DNA of 64,000 nucleotides, taken from positions 124,001-188,000 of the forward strand of contig CANOFW010000002.1 in the NCBI GenBank assembly GCA_947565425.1, read 5' to 3'. The DNA comes from an uncultured Lachnospiraceae bacterium. Its GTDB lineage: Bacteria; Bacillota; Clostridia; Lachnospirales; Lachnospiraceae. The notes beneath the pieces were generated by a model. The model was not told where the DNA came from. It saw only the letters and a list, made by a program, of their open reading frames with translations, and did not search any database. Of the stretch, positions 25,317 to 34,874 are shown piece by piece (the first letter of the stretch is position 1; the number at the start of each line of letters is the position of its first letter). The position numbers and the translations under genes were made by a program.

Positions 25317-26606
25317 TTACTTCTGCGGCGGAACAATCTTGTCCTGCCCGCCCATATATGGGCGCAATGCTTCTGGAATCTTCACGCTTCCATCCTCACA
25401 CAAGTTGTTTTCCAAAAATGCAATCAGCATTCGCGGCGGAGCTACCACTGTATTATTTAAAGTATGCGCAAAATATTTACCATCTTTTCCGGTTACACGG
25501 ATCTTCAGGCGGCGCGCCTGAGCGTCCCCTAAATTAGAACAACTTCCCACCTCAAAATATTTCTGCTGCCTGGGGGACCATGCCTCTACATCTACAGACT
25601 TCACCTTCAAATCAGCGAGGTCGCCGGAACAACATTCCAAGGTACGCACCGGAACATCCAAAGAACGGAACAGATCTACCGTATTCTGCCACAACTTGTC
25701 AAACCACATTTTGGATTCTTCCGGCTTGCAGACTACAATCATCTCCTGCTTTTCAAACTGATGAATACGATACACACCGCGCTCTTCAATGCCGTGCGCC
25801 CCCTTCTCCTTGCGGAAACATGGAGAATAACTGGTCAGCGTTTGCGGTAATTGCTCTTCCGTCAGAATCGTGTCAATAAATTTACCTATCATAGAATGCT
25901 CACTGGTGCCGATTAGGTACAAATCCTCTCCTTCGATCTTATACATCATGGCATCCATTTCTGCAAAACTCATAACGCCCGTCACAACATTGCTGCGAAT
26001 CATGAACGGCGGCACACAATAGGTAAAACCACGGTTAATCATAAAATCTCTCGCATAGGAAATTACTGCGGAATGCAGCCTTGCCATGTCTCCCATCAAA
26101 TAGTAAAATCCATTTCCTGCAACCTTCCTGGCGCTATCCAAATCCAGTCCCTGAAAGCGTTCCATAATCTGAGCATGGTAAGGAATTTCAAAATCCGGCG
26201 TCACTGGTTCACCATACTTCTGTACTTCCACATTTTCACTATCATCTTTTCCGATTGGCACAGATGGATCAATGATATTGGGAATTGTCATCATAATCTT
26301 TGTAACCTGCTCCTGCAATTCTCCTTCCATCTTTTCCAATTCTGCCAAGCGCTCTGCCCCTGCATTTACTTGCGCTTTTATCTCTTCTGCTTCTTCCTTT
26401 TTGCCTTGTCCCATCAAAGCGCCAATCTGCTTGGACAATTTCTTGCGCTCCGCGCGCAGTGCGTCTGCCTCCTGCTGAGTCTTTCTTGCTTTTACATCAA
26501 GCTCAATCACCTCATCTACCAACGGCAGCTTGCTATCCTGAAACTTATTACGAATATTCTGTTTTACAATATCCGGATTTTCTCTCAAAAATTTTAAATC
26601 AATCAT
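25317..26606 (-). CDS. serS: Seryl-tRNA synthetase
   Basis: 429 residues, normal length. The N-terminal antiparallel coiled-coil arm (about 30-100) binds the long variable arm of tRNA-Ser. Class II motifs follow: PCFRKEKGAHGIEERGVYRIHQFEKQEM (motif 2) and LNNTVVAPPRMLIAFLENN (motif 3). It charges tRNA-Ser and tRNA-Sec with serine. ATG at 26606 after GGAGG. The 170-bp leader has no T-box features (no specifier stem or GGTGG-type antiterminator), only a direct repeat. Confidence 0.98.
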   Translation of the reverse strand: MIDLKFLRENPDIVKQNIRNKFQDSKLPLVDEVIELDVKARKTQQEADALRAERKKLSKQIGALMGQGKKEEAEEIKAQVNAGAERLAELEKMEGELQEQVTKIMMTIPNIIDPSVPIGKDDSENVEVQKYGEPVTPDFEIPYHAQIMERFQGLDLDSARKVAGNGFYYLMGDMARLHSAVISYARDFMINRGFTYCVPPFMIRSNVVTGVMSFAEMDAMMYKIEGEDLYLIGTSEHSMIGKFIDTILTEEQLPQTLTSYSPCFRKEKGAHGIEERGVYRIHQFEKQEMIVVCKPEESKMWFDKLWQNTVDLFRSLDVPVRTLECCSGDLADLKVKSVDVEAWSPRQQKYFEVGSCSNLGDAQARRLKIRVTGKDGKYFAHTLNNTVVAPPRMLIAFLENNLCEDGSVKIPEALRPYMGGQDKIVPPQK

Positions 26607-26658
26607 GATTTCCTCCTACAAATATAAATGTATTTTGTAACAACCTATAAAATGTTCT

Positions 26659-26730
26659 TTTACTTCTTTGGCTACGGCACGAGACCTAAGGCATCCTCCC
26701 ATCTCCGCTTTACTTCTTTGGCTACGGCAC
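26659..26730. repeat. 22-bp direct repeat, 50-bp period
   Basis: TTTACTTCTTTGGCTACGGCAC occurs at 26659-26680 and exactly again at 26709-26730, between the MacB-type permease and serS. A related TTTACTTTATTGGCT lies upstream of glyA near 40459. No coding or obvious operator role is visible. Confidence 0.6.
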
Positions 26731-26775
26731 TAAGCATCAGGACTCTCCCCAGCTTCGCTGGGTCCCCCCTCATGC

Positions 26776-28032
26776 TCATTCATGCCGCAATGCCTCTATG
26801 GGATTTAAGTTTGCCGCCTTGTAGGAGGGCAATAAGCCAAAGAGAATGCCGATGAACATGGAAAATACCACCGACAAAATGGCTGCTGGAACACTAATTG
26901 CCATTAATGTCCCCGTCACCTTAGAAATTACCTCCGCCAGCACAATGCCCACAATCACACCAACCAGTCCGCCAAGGCTGGTTAAAACTGCCGCCTCCGT
27001 CAAAAACTGTCCTAGCACTTTGCCCTTTCTGGCGCCAATCGCTTTTTTAAGTCCAATTTCCTGCGTACGCTCTGTGACAGACACCAGCATAATGTTCATA
27101 ACGCCAATTCCGCCTACTAAAAGAGAAATTCCAGCAATCCAAATCAACATCATATTTGTGGATTGTCCCAAACTTTGAATGTCCTCCGCCTTCTTCAGCA
27201 AATCATCCGCCTTGTATTTCATTGTTTCATCCTGCACGGTTATCCTGGCATTCAAAATCTCTGCCGCGCTTCTGCCTGCTACCGTCATATTATCCACTTT
27301 ATCCAGTTTCAACACCAACGACTGCGGCTCATCGTAACTATAAAGTATCGGCCAGGTTGTATCCGGCACATACAGCGCACCGTTATTTTGCTGCGCATAT
27401 ATATCATAATATTCTTCTATACTATTAATTACCGGCTCAAACTTTGAAGATTTGGCAATAACCCCGATGACCGTAAAAGGCTCCCGCTGAATCTCCAGGG
27501 TCTTCCCTATGGGTTCTTCCCCCTGAAACAGCGTCTCCGCGCTGCTCTCATCCAACAAAACTACTTTGCGGAACTTCTTATAATCTGACTCCGTAAACCC
27601 GCGCCCTTTTTTAATAATATAATTGCACACGTTCAGATAATCTCTGTCTATTCCAAATATTTTTCCACCGGATAATCCATTGTTCTTATAATATGCTACG
27701 TTGTACGCCTCTCTTGATGTGTAGAGTGACACGCCTTCCACATGTTTTAATTCCAACAATGTGTTCCTTGTATCTTCTGAAATTACCGGAACCCCATCTG
27801 GAATCCCATTCCAATCAATTTCATAGACATTATCCCCTTGATAAAATTGCACATTCACTGTATTTTCACCGGAACCGATCAGGTTTTCCTTAATCTGCTC
27901 GTTCGTGCCTTTAATCGTTGAGACAATGGCAATGATCGCTGCAATACCAATGATAATGCCCAGCATAGTGAGAAAGGAACGCATCTTATGTGACCATAAC
28001 CCCTGAAAGGACAATCTGATATTCTCTAACAT
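26776..28032 (-). CDS. MacB-type ABC transporter permease
   Basis: 418 residues: N-terminal MLENIRLSFQGLWSHKMRSFLTMLGIIIGIAAIIAI, a long extracytoplasmic MacB_PCD-type domain, and three C-terminal helices with the FtsX signature RTQEIGLKKAIGARKGKVLGQFLTEA. As in MacB, helices bracket the outer domain and transport is mechanical rather than through a channel. ATG at 28032 after GGAGG, 28 bp after the second adaptor gene. It is the last gene of the leftward operon adaptor1-ATPase-adaptor2-permease. Unlike E. coli MacB the ATPase is a separate chain. Confidence 0.92.
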   Translation of the reverse strand: MLENIRLSFQGLWSHKMRSFLTMLGIIIGIAAIIAIVSTIKGTNEQIKENLIGSGENTVNVQFYQGDNVYEIDWNGIPDGVPVISEDTRNTLLELKHVEGVSLYTSREAYNVAYYKNNGLSGGKIFGIDRDYLNVCNYIIKKGRGFTESDYKKFRKVVLLDESSAETLFQGEEPIGKTLEIQREPFTVIGVIAKSSKFEPVINSIEEYYDIYAQQNNGALYVPDTTWPILYSYDEPQSLVLKLDKVDNMTVAGRSAAEILNARITVQDETMKYKADDLLKKAEDIQSLGQSTNMMLIWIAGISLLVGGIGVMNIMLVSVTERTQEIGLKKAIGARKGKVLGQFLTEAAVLTSLGGLVGVIVGIVLAEVISKVTGTLMAISVPAAILSVVFSMFIGILFGLLPSYKAANLNPIEALRHE

Positions 28033-28060
28033 TTTTCCTCCATTCTGCGCCTATACTGAA

Positions 28061-29656
28061 TTATTCAGTAGTTTCCACTTTTACGCCTTCCTGTGCGCTC
28101 TTCCCATAAGGAAACGCAATTTTGTCTTCCTTTGTAAGCCCAGACACAATCTCCACAGCCGAACCATAAAGCGTCTTTCCTGTCTTGACATACTGTTTTA
28201 CCAGACAATGATTCTCATCCTCCTTGAGCACATACTTACGATTGTCCTCATCTCTGACATATGCCTTCTCTATATAAATGCTGTCTGACTGTTCCATTCC
28301 ATTATTGGGTGTCATTGTCAAATCTACATACTCACCATTGTGAAGCCCTTCCGTATTTTCAATATACGCCGTATATGGATAGTAAGATACATTGGGATTT
28401 CCCTCTCCCCATGCCTCATAATTTTTGGAAGGATAAGAGGAAATTTCTGTAATGGAAGCCTCAAAATTATTGCCACTCTCCCAGGAATATGCATACACGG
28501 TTTGCCCCACCTTAATATCTTCCAACTGTAATTCACTCAGGTAACCTTTGACATACAATCCCTCCGAACCCGCCACTGTCAAAATCGGCGATCCGTCAGC
28601 CGGCAGATTATCCTTTTCTGCCAAATCTTTTACGATACCGTTTATCTCCGCCTTAATGACACCGTCACCGGACATCTTCTTCATCTGCTCTAATTCTAAT
28701 TCACCACGCCGCTTCTCAAGATCCAGATCACGGATTTCATTCTCTTTCTCCTTAATCTTCTCCGCAATCTCCTCTGCTGTAAATCCCTCCGGCTCTTCCG
28801 GTTCTGGTTCCGGCTCTGGCTCTGGCTCCGGTTCCGGTTCTGGCTCTGGTTCCACCTCCAACTCATCCTTATCGACCTGGGATTTGCTTCTGACTGCCCA
28901 TCGCGAGTCATCCGCCATTTGTGGAAATCCACTCACCCCACTAATTTCCCAACTGGTGATCAATTTTCCCTTCAGCGTATTCTTCTCATGAATCTCCAAA
29001 CTTACATACACCGGCTTCTCTTCATTTTGAGAAAGATTATTGATAAATTCTCCCAATACATAACACTCAGGCATGCAAAGATATACATAGGGATTCTTCT
29101 GCGTCCCCTTTCCTTTATTCGGTTTAGAAGTCTTCGTGATATAGTTATACGCGTTTCCCGTCTTCTCCGGTTTGGGCGGTTCCTCGGGCGCTTCTGGTGG
29201 CTCCGGCTCCTCGGGCTCTTCCGGCGGCTCTGGCGTCTCCGGTCTGGGCTGGACAGGCTTTAACTTTCTAAGATTCTCAAGTTCCTGCTTTGCCGCCTGA
29301 ATCTGCCCTGCTGTTGTCGCTACATCCAGTTCCTTCATTTCTAATTCCAGATCAGACAATGTCATATCATAGGAAATCAGAGGATCCCCAGCTTCCACCG
29401 TCTGTCCTTCCTCTACATACACTTCTTCAATATTCTTTTCTTCTAACGGATAAACCTCTTGAAAATAATCGTTTGTCAGCATACCAGAGCTGCTCATCTG
29501 CGACTCTCCGTAATACATATTCAATTCAGAAACACTCTGCACTTCCGCCTTCAAACTATTAAACTGGTAATTTTGATATAACTTAATTCCACCATATATG
29601 GCCCCGCCCACGGCACACACAGAGATCAATGAAATAATAACTGCTTTTTTACCCAT
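28061..29656 (-). CDS. MacA/HlyD-like adaptor protein with a large insert between Pro-Glu tracts
   Basis: 531 residues: membrane anchor at about 5-24, first half of the lipoyl domain (VEEGQTVEAGDPLISYDM near 81-98), one arm of the helical hairpin to about 132, and the return arm at about 292-330. The lipoyl second half (VIKAEINGIVKDLAEKDNLPADG near 333) and barrel domains end the chain. In place of a simple hairpin tip there are about 160 residues: a proline/glutamate segment, a folded-looking core (NPYVYLCMPECYVLGEFINN...), then a nine-fold Glu-Pro repeat at about 269-287. The start at 29656 overlaps the ATPase gene by eight bases and follows GGAGG. Role: links the permease to an outer-surface partner or cargo; in a Gram-positive cell no outer-membrane channel exists. 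Confidence 0.85.
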   Translation of the reverse strand: MGKKAVIISLISVCAVGGAIYGGIKLYQNYQFNSLKAEVQSVSELNMYYGESQMSSSGMLTNDYFQEVYPLEEKNIEEVYVEEGQTVEAGDPLISYDMTLSDLELEMKELDVATTAGQIQAAKQELENLRKLKPVQPRPETPEPPEEPEEPEPPEAPEEPPKPEKTGNAYNYITKTSKPNKGKGTQKNPYVYLCMPECYVLGEFINNLSQNEEKPVYVSLEIHEKNTLKGKLITSWEISGVSGFPQMADDSRWAVRSKSQVDKDELEVEPEPEPEPEPEPEPEPEPEEPEGFTAEEIAEKIKEKENEIRDLDLEKRRGELELEQMKKMSGDGVIKAEINGIVKDLAEKDNLPADGSPILTVAGSEGLYVKGYLSELQLEDIKVGQTVYAYSWESGNNFEASITEISSYPSKNYEAWGEGNPNVSYYPYTAYIENTEGLHNGEYVDLTMTPNNGMEQSDSIYIEKAYVRDEDNRKYVLKEDENHCLVKQYVKTGKTLYGSAVEIVSGLTKEDKIAFPYGKSAQEGVKVETTE

Positions 29657-30389
29657 TCTCCGCCTCCTTGCCTGCATCTGTCGCAACCATAACTTCTTGT
29701 GTTTTTGCGCCTCCTTCTTCCGTAATCATACCATCTATGATATGTATTACGCGTTTTGCTTTTGAGGCTATATTTCTGTCATGGGTAATCATTACAACGG
29801 TTACCCCTTCGTCATTTAGCTGCTGAAACAGCTCCATAATCTGCTCCCCGGACTTAGAATCCAACGCTCCGGTTGGCTCATCCGCCAGCAGAAGCTTGGG
29901 ATTATTCACCATAGCCCGGGCAATGGCAACACGCTGTTTCTGCCCTCCAGATAACTGGGTCGGCTTAAATGTCATACGATCCCCAAGACCTACCCGCTCT
30001 AATGCCTGCGCTGCTCTCTCCTTGCGTTCTTTCTTCTTGATTCCAGCATAACTGAGCGGCAGCGCAACATTATCTAGCGCCGTCTGTCTTGCCAGCAGAT
30101 GAAAACTCTGAAATACAAACCCAATACTCCGAAGCCTCAAGTCTGACATTTCACGGTCCCTGCATTTGAGCACATCCTCTCCGGCAAGCTGATAATTTCC
30201 TGAAGTCGGACGATCCAAACATCCGATAATATTCATTAATGTTGTCTTACCTGACCCAGAAGGCCCCATGATTGCCACATACTCTCCTTCTTCCACTTGA
30301 AATGAAACATCTTTGAGTACCGGAACCACCAGTTTATCTTGCTGATAATCTTTATATATATTCTGCAAATCCAATATCATCTCTGTCAT
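29649..30389 (-). CDS. MacB-type ABC transporter ATP-binding protein
   Basis: 246 residues with Walker [12 protein letters not shown] near 41-51, Q-loop [25 protein letters not shown], signature [14 protein letters not shown] near 144, Walker [17 protein letters not shown] and the switch His in MITHDRNIA. It is the close match of LolD/MacB ATPases. Start ATG at 30389, 12 bp after the first adaptor gene. It should energise the permease at 26776-28032. The C-terminal extension ([23 protein letters not shown]) is probably unstructured. Confidence 0.95.
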   Translation of the reverse strand: MTEMILDLQNIYKDYQQDKLVVPVLKDVSFQVEEGEYVAIMGPSGSGKTTLMNIIGCLDRPTSGNYQLAGEDVLKCRDREMSDLRLRSIGFVFQSFHLLARQTALDNVALPLSYAGIKKKERKERAAQALERVGLGDRMTFKPTQLSGGQKQRVAIARAMVNNPKLLLADEPTGALDSKSGEQIMELFQQLNDEGVTVVMITHDRNIASKAKRVIHIIDGMITEEGGAKTQEVMVATDAGKEAENG

Positions 30390-30400
30390 CCCTCCGGTTC

Positions 30401-32224
30401 CTATTGCAGAGTTTCAAATCCACCCATGTCTGAGCCGCTTTGACCATCTTGAATCAAACCATCTGACAATGAATCTCCGCCACTGTCCGAATCGCCATCA
30501 TCTGAGGTGTCGCTATCTTCGGAAGTATCTTCGTCCAGACTTTCGTCTTCCGTAAAATCACCATCCTCTGAATAATCACTGTCCATGCTTTCATCCTCCA
30601 TTGGCTCTCCGCCCTCATTGGTCATTCCATCATCGCCAAGCATTCCCCCATCTTCTGTATATTCTCCATCTTCAGAGACTTCACCTTCTTCTCCCTGATT
30701 ATACAGAGGAGACGTGTAATCTACATCCTCCACGTCTGTAACCGCAGTTACACCTTCATAAAGCCCTTCCATCGGAAACGCAATATAATCATCTTCCGTA
30801 AGGCCGGACAAAATTTCATAAGCTCCCAAAGCTTCATCGTATTCGCCAAGCTCTACCGGACGTTTCTCCAGCCTGTTTCTGCTGTCTACCGCCCAGACAT
30901 ATGTTGTCAATTCCCCTGTTTCGGAATCTTGCATATCTGTCACCTCTGATGCATCTCCCGTCGCATTATCCAGAACTGTTTCCTCCTCAAACACATTGTT
31001 CACGCCCTCTTCGGTGCCTTCACCTTCGATGCTCATATCTTCAATTCCGGCTTCTGTATCTTCTCCTGCGACGTCCATATCTTCTATTCCCGCTTCTGCA
31101 TCTTCTCCTGCAATATCCATATCTTCTATTAAATCTTCTGTATCTTCACCCGCGATGTCCATTTCGTCTATTCCGAAATCTTCCGCCGCATCCCCGGATG
31201 CTGAACCGATAGCTCCCTCTTCTCCTGCACCTTCTCTGACAATATAACCTTCAAACAGCCAGATTCCTTCTTTCTCTTCCGTCTGCCCTTCATCCAACTC
31301 GATAAACAAATGCTGTCCCATCATCAAGCCGTCCGTGGAATCCAGTGTAATGTAAAATGGATATTTCGTCGCCTTTTCAGCACCCGAACCCGAGTCATAC
31401 ATCATCATATCATTGCTGTCGTCACTCGTTTCATTCTGAGTATCAATCTTACTGATTGTCCCTGTCCAGGTCTGATCTTCGTCCACACGGGAGCGAAGGA
31501 TTACCTGCTGCTCCTCAGACAACATCTGCACATTACTTTCGCTGACAGTTCCCTTTACCCGAAAATCTCCAACCGCAAGCACTGTCATGTAAGCAGAATC
31601 TTCCTCAGACGCATAATCACCACCGCCTGACTGGTTAATAGACTTCACAACTCCTGCTATCTTGCTCGTCACTACCGCGTTGTCAATACTATCGCGCTTC
31701 TTTTGCATCTCCGCTTTCTTGCTCTCAATGTTATACTCTGTCTGTTTGATGCTGTTCTCTTTTTCCTGAATCTCTGCCGTATATTGGAACTTCTCTTCTG
31801 ACGGTGCGGCATTTCTCTCTTTGGTAAGCTGGTCAATCTGAGTCCTGAAATCAGTAATCTCATTCTCCATACCCTCTAGCTCCAGCTCAGCCTGCGACAA
31901 TTCAGCCTCAACATCCTCCATGTCGTACTCAAACAGCGGATCGCCTTCTTCTACCATATCACCCTGTTCTACAAAGACTTCTTTGACCTCACGTTCCATA
32001 TCTTTATTTACTTTCCAACTCTCCTGCGCTTCCACAACACCCGAATAACGATTCTGCACGCCTGATTTCGCTGCATTTAACGTCGATACTTTTTCAACAT
32101 AAACTTTGTCAGCGCTATTACCAATTCTCATGTTTCCATTCAGAAAATACCATGCCACCCCGCCGACTGCTGCTGCAACGATTACAACTACAGCGATGAT
32201 AATACCTATTTTCTTCTTACTCAT
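30401..32224 (-). CDS. MacA/HlyD-like adaptor protein with acidic repeats
   Basis: 607 residues: membrane anchor at about 6-28, lipoyl half (VFVEQGDMVEEGDPLFEYDM near 83-102), a coiled-coil hairpin at about 103-182, lipoyl second half (VTSKIAGVVKSINQSGGG) and barrel domains. Within the membrane-proximal part is a block of four 14-residue acidic repeats (351-406, pattern GIEDMDIAGEDTEA). The C-terminal 90 residues are Asp/Ser/Glu-rich low complexity. Both features are absent from normal MacA and may bind cations or a basic cargo such as a peptide. Start at 32224 after GGAGG, first gene of the operon. Having two different adaptors in one operon is unusual. Confidence 0.85.
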   Translation of the reverse strand: MSKKKIGIIIAVVVIVAAAVGGVAWYFLNGNMRIGNSADKVYVEKVSTLNAAKSGVQNRYSGVVEAQESWKVNKDMEREVKEVFVEQGDMVEEGDPLFEYDMEDVEAELSQAELELEGMENEITDFRTQIDQLTKERNAAPSEEKFQYTAEIQEKENSIKQTEYNIESKKAEMQKKRDSIDNAVVTSKIAGVVKSINQSGGGDYASEEDSAYMTVLAVGDFRVKGTVSESNVQMLSEEQQVILRSRVDEDQTWTGTISKIDTQNETSDDSNDMMMYDSGSGAEKATKYPFYITLDSTDGLMMGQHLFIELDEGQTEEKEGIWLFEGYIVREGAGEEGAIGSASGDAAEDFGIDEMDIAGEDTEDLIEDMDIAGEDAEAGIEDMDVAGEDTEAGIEDMSIEGEGTEEGVNNVFEEETVLDNATGDASEVTDMQDSETGELTTYVWAVDSRNRLEKRPVELGEYDEALGAYEILSGLTEDDYIAFPMEGLYEGVTAVTDVEDVDYTSPLYNQGEEGEVSEDGEYTEDGGMLGDDGMTNEGGEPMEDESMDSDYSEDGDFTEDESLDEDTSEDSDTSDDGDSDSGGDSLSDGLIQDGQSGSDMGGFETLQ

Positions 32225-32434
32225 TCCTACCTCCATTCTGCGCACTTTCCGGCACAAACAGGCGGTCTAATAAGGAAATACCTGCTATTTCCCCGCTCCT
32301 TTGCCTGCTTCAATCAGACGGATTTTCCCATCATTAGTAAACATCTTATCACAAAACCTTTATGATTGCTAACAAATTTTCTTAAAAATTTCTTAAATGC
32401 ACCTATGTTAAAAATGCGTAAATCCAATATTCCC

Positions 32435-33378
32435 TCAAAATTCATAGGGCACATTGGATTTGCGCACGATAATATTTTTGCTTGTATATGTATTTCTTGC
32501 CAGATATTCCTGTACTAATAATACTTTTCTTTCATCCTTTTCCTCATTCATATAACGATTCAGCACCTCATACAGTACACCCCTGCGATTAGATATAGAA
32601 GAGCATCCACTGCGCACATCTTCTAGTATTTTGTTACAGTCCTGTTTCAAAATCTGATACTGTTCCAACCACTGACAAATTCAGCTATGCTCTTTTCCTC
32701 GTCAATGTCTGCAACCTTAATCCCATCCGTATGCTCCACAAAATGGCAGATACTTGTGTAGACATTATGCTGGTTCCTTCCCGGGCCAATCATAATCTCC
32801 GTCACAGGCCAGCCGGATTCCAGGTAGATATCCAGGTAAGAAATCAAAACGCCTTTTGCATTCCTATACTGCACAAGAGGCTTTTTCCCATCAGGCGATT
32901 GTCCACGAAAAACTAAACGAACTTCTCTCTCCTGCCGAAATTCATAATTCTTAATATATGGCGCATAGCCGCTCCAGATCGCGGAAATTGAAGATTGGGT
33001 TCTTTCTCTTCTTCTTTATCCATATACTTTAACTTCCAGCTCATCGTCATCCGCTATATTCATTTTCAGCCTTACGCCGGACTCTTTCGCGTACATGTAC
33101 CACTGGCTCAAAAGATCCTTCTCCTGCGAGAAAGAAATCGAATAAATATCATGAACTTCTTTCAATGCTTTCCTGTATACCTCCGCTTCCGGCAGATATT
33201 TTTGGGCGCTTTTGGCATACTTTCCCGCTGTATTCCCGCACAAAAGCTCCCTCAATTCCTTCAAACCGTTGATATACTCCTCTGAATCATTCAAATAACT
33301 TATATTCGTGGCAAATATATCTCCCTTTTTTAAAATAAAACTCGTGGTTTCTGTTGTTGTGTAGTAATATAAACTCAT
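32435..33378 (-). pseudogene. DUF2971 family gene, interrupted
   Basis: The first part (33378 to 33019) has the DUF2971 N-terminus LYYYTTTETTSFILKKGDIFATN, then YLNDSEEYINGLKEL and SISFSQEKDLLSQWYMYA. A TAA at 33016-33018 ends it. In the same frame the typical second half continues (YIKNYEFRQEREVRLVFRGQ near 32930), and a further one-base shift near 32660 is needed to join FV to WLEQYQILKQD and reach the end at 32435. The ATG follows the upstream stop with no gap (TAAATG), so it was the last gene of the operon. DUF2971 proteins are of unknown biochemical function and turn up in phage-defence contexts. As it stands only a 120-residue N-terminal fragment would be made. Confidence 0.75.
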
Positions 33379-33879
33379 TTATCCCCTCACCATTTCCCTG
33401 ATCTGTTCTATTTTCCACGTAAGCAACATCTGCTCATAATCAAAATCAGCATCTATCACATGGCCTTTAAACTGCGCCATCAAAATACTTTTCACGTCTA
33501 CATTCCCCGTGGTATAGAACCAAAACCTTTCATTGCCCGCCCCCTGCTTTTCTTTATCCTTCACATAGAGCACATTAATCCTATTATCAAAGTTGGTGGA
33601 ACCATCCCCTTTCAAGTCAAAATCCACCAGAAAAACCACCTGTTCATCCGCATACCATTGATCCATAGCATCGACAAATTCTCTTTGGTTATTAACCCAT
33701 ATTACATTTACCCCTGTATTATTTGTAAACTCCAGCACCATCCTTTCCTGTTCTTGCTTTGTAGAATTTGAATTTGGATAATAAATCATGGCAGCAATCT
33801 CTATATTTTCTTCTCCCAGCCTCAGTACATCCTTCTCTGTCACCCAGGGACGGTCTTCCACAATCACTATTCTTTTCAT
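33379..33879 (-). CDS. Receiver-like (pseudo-response-regulator) protein
   Basis: 166 residues and the only intact gene of its operon. MKRIVIVEDRPWVTEKDVL fits the first strand and acidic pair (Glu8, Asp9) of a receiver. QVVFLVDFDLKGDG (about 82-95) supplies an Asp at the phosphorylation position, and RFWFYTTGNVD (about 121-131) the Thr/Ser strand, but the expected Lys strand reads HVIDADFD without lysine. There is no output domain. It could be a phosphate acceptor or a protein-binding receiver for the GHKL ATPase encoded upstream. Start at 33879 after GAAGGTG; a TTGCCG-17-TATAAT promoter at 33904-33932 on this strand may now drive it independently. The receiver assignment is by motif only. 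Confidence 0.55.
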   Translation of the reverse strand: MKRIVIVEDRPWVTEKDVLRLGEENIEIAAMIYYPNSNSTKQEQERMVLEFTNNTGVNVIWVNNQREFVDAMDQWYADEQVVFLVDFDLKGDGSTNFDNRINVLYVKDKEKQGAGNERFWFYTTGNVDVKSILMAQFKGHVIDADFDYEQMLLTWKIEQIREMVRG

Positions 33880-33897
33880 CACGTACACCTTCAGCTC

Positions 33898-34850
33898 TTA
33901 TTCTATTATATAACTGTCTGCCAATATCGGCAACTCAACAGAAAAATAATCCTCTTTTCTATAATTAATTTTTGAAACATTTACTTTTAACTGTTCTGAA
34001 TCTAACCTTTTTATAGCAGCTATTCAACTTCCGTAAATCTTCCTCCCTTGGTCACATTATAACACACCACTTCATCCGACGGTTTCAAGAGCAAATCGTT
34101 TTGTCGGATTCTCTTAGAAAAATCAACTCGGATTCTTATAGGTTCTTTCATATCAGAATTTGGAACCTGATACTCTTTTTTCTCTCCTAACCTGAATATT
34201 GACACATCGGAATCCCAGGCGGCGCTCATTAATTCAATCTCATTAATATAATGTGTCCTTGAAAAGCTTTTTCGGAAATACTCGCTCATATTCAAATCTG
34301 CCAGCAACATCAGCACATCCGAACGAAAACATTCAATATCACCATTTTCTTTGCTGATATGCCCATATTGTTTGAGTTTGATATCATTTGCAGTATGGGA
34401 ATGCGCTTTAGACCGAGTATTAAATAAAAGCTTCTTCCCCGTATCCACAAGTTCATAATACAGGTTACTGTTACTGCGTTTGAACACATTATCGCTGATA
34501 AGCACATAATGCTGCACGACGCTGCGTATAAAATTCAGGTTCCTGTAATAATCCGTTTCTTCCATATCTGCTTTGATATACACAGGATGCATCCCCATCT
34601 GGTTTACCTTCCACAAAAAGATATTTTCCTCTTCTGAATAATGCCATCCAGTTTGGCTGTCCATCAAGTGTTGCAGGTTGCGCTCTATACCGCTAATATA
34701 CGTTACCTCCTGTGATTCGGGGCGTGTCCAGCTAGTGCCCAGCGCCAGGTACTCTTTTTTCCCTTTTAATTCTCCCTTCCTGCCGGTAAGTTCCCTATAA
34801 CGTTCTGTCAATATATCTTTCCACACATCATACTCAGCGTCTACCTCCAT
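33898..34850 (-). pseudogene. Unknown protein of the GHKL/DUF2971 operon, 3' end frameshifted
   Basis: The open part (ATG at 34850, AAGGTGA upstream, stop at 34020) encodes 276 residues that I do not recognise; it is soluble, mixed alpha/beta, with GISGIERN-like and LMLLADLNMSEYFRKSF segments. Adding one base at GAA-TAG (34020-34025) lets the frame continue through a further 40 residues (IAAIKRLDSEQLKVNVSKIN...ILADSYIIE) to a stop at 33898. That places the stop 18 bases before the receiver-like start, a normal operon gap, so the extension is very probably the original C-terminus. The current product is therefore truncated by about 13 percent. Function unknown; the operon context suggests a sensor or effector. 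Confidence 0.6.
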
Positions 34851-34874
34851 GAAAACCGTCACCTTCGACGCATT

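Noticed and set aside
26607-26775. T-box riboswitch in front of serS
   Set aside because: No specifier loop, T-box sequence or antiterminator is present; only a direct repeat is seen.
28796-28852. Short repeated units that look like a tandem-repeat or CRISPR-like array
   Set aside because: They are the codons of a Glu-Pro repeat inside the adaptor gene; there are no spacers.
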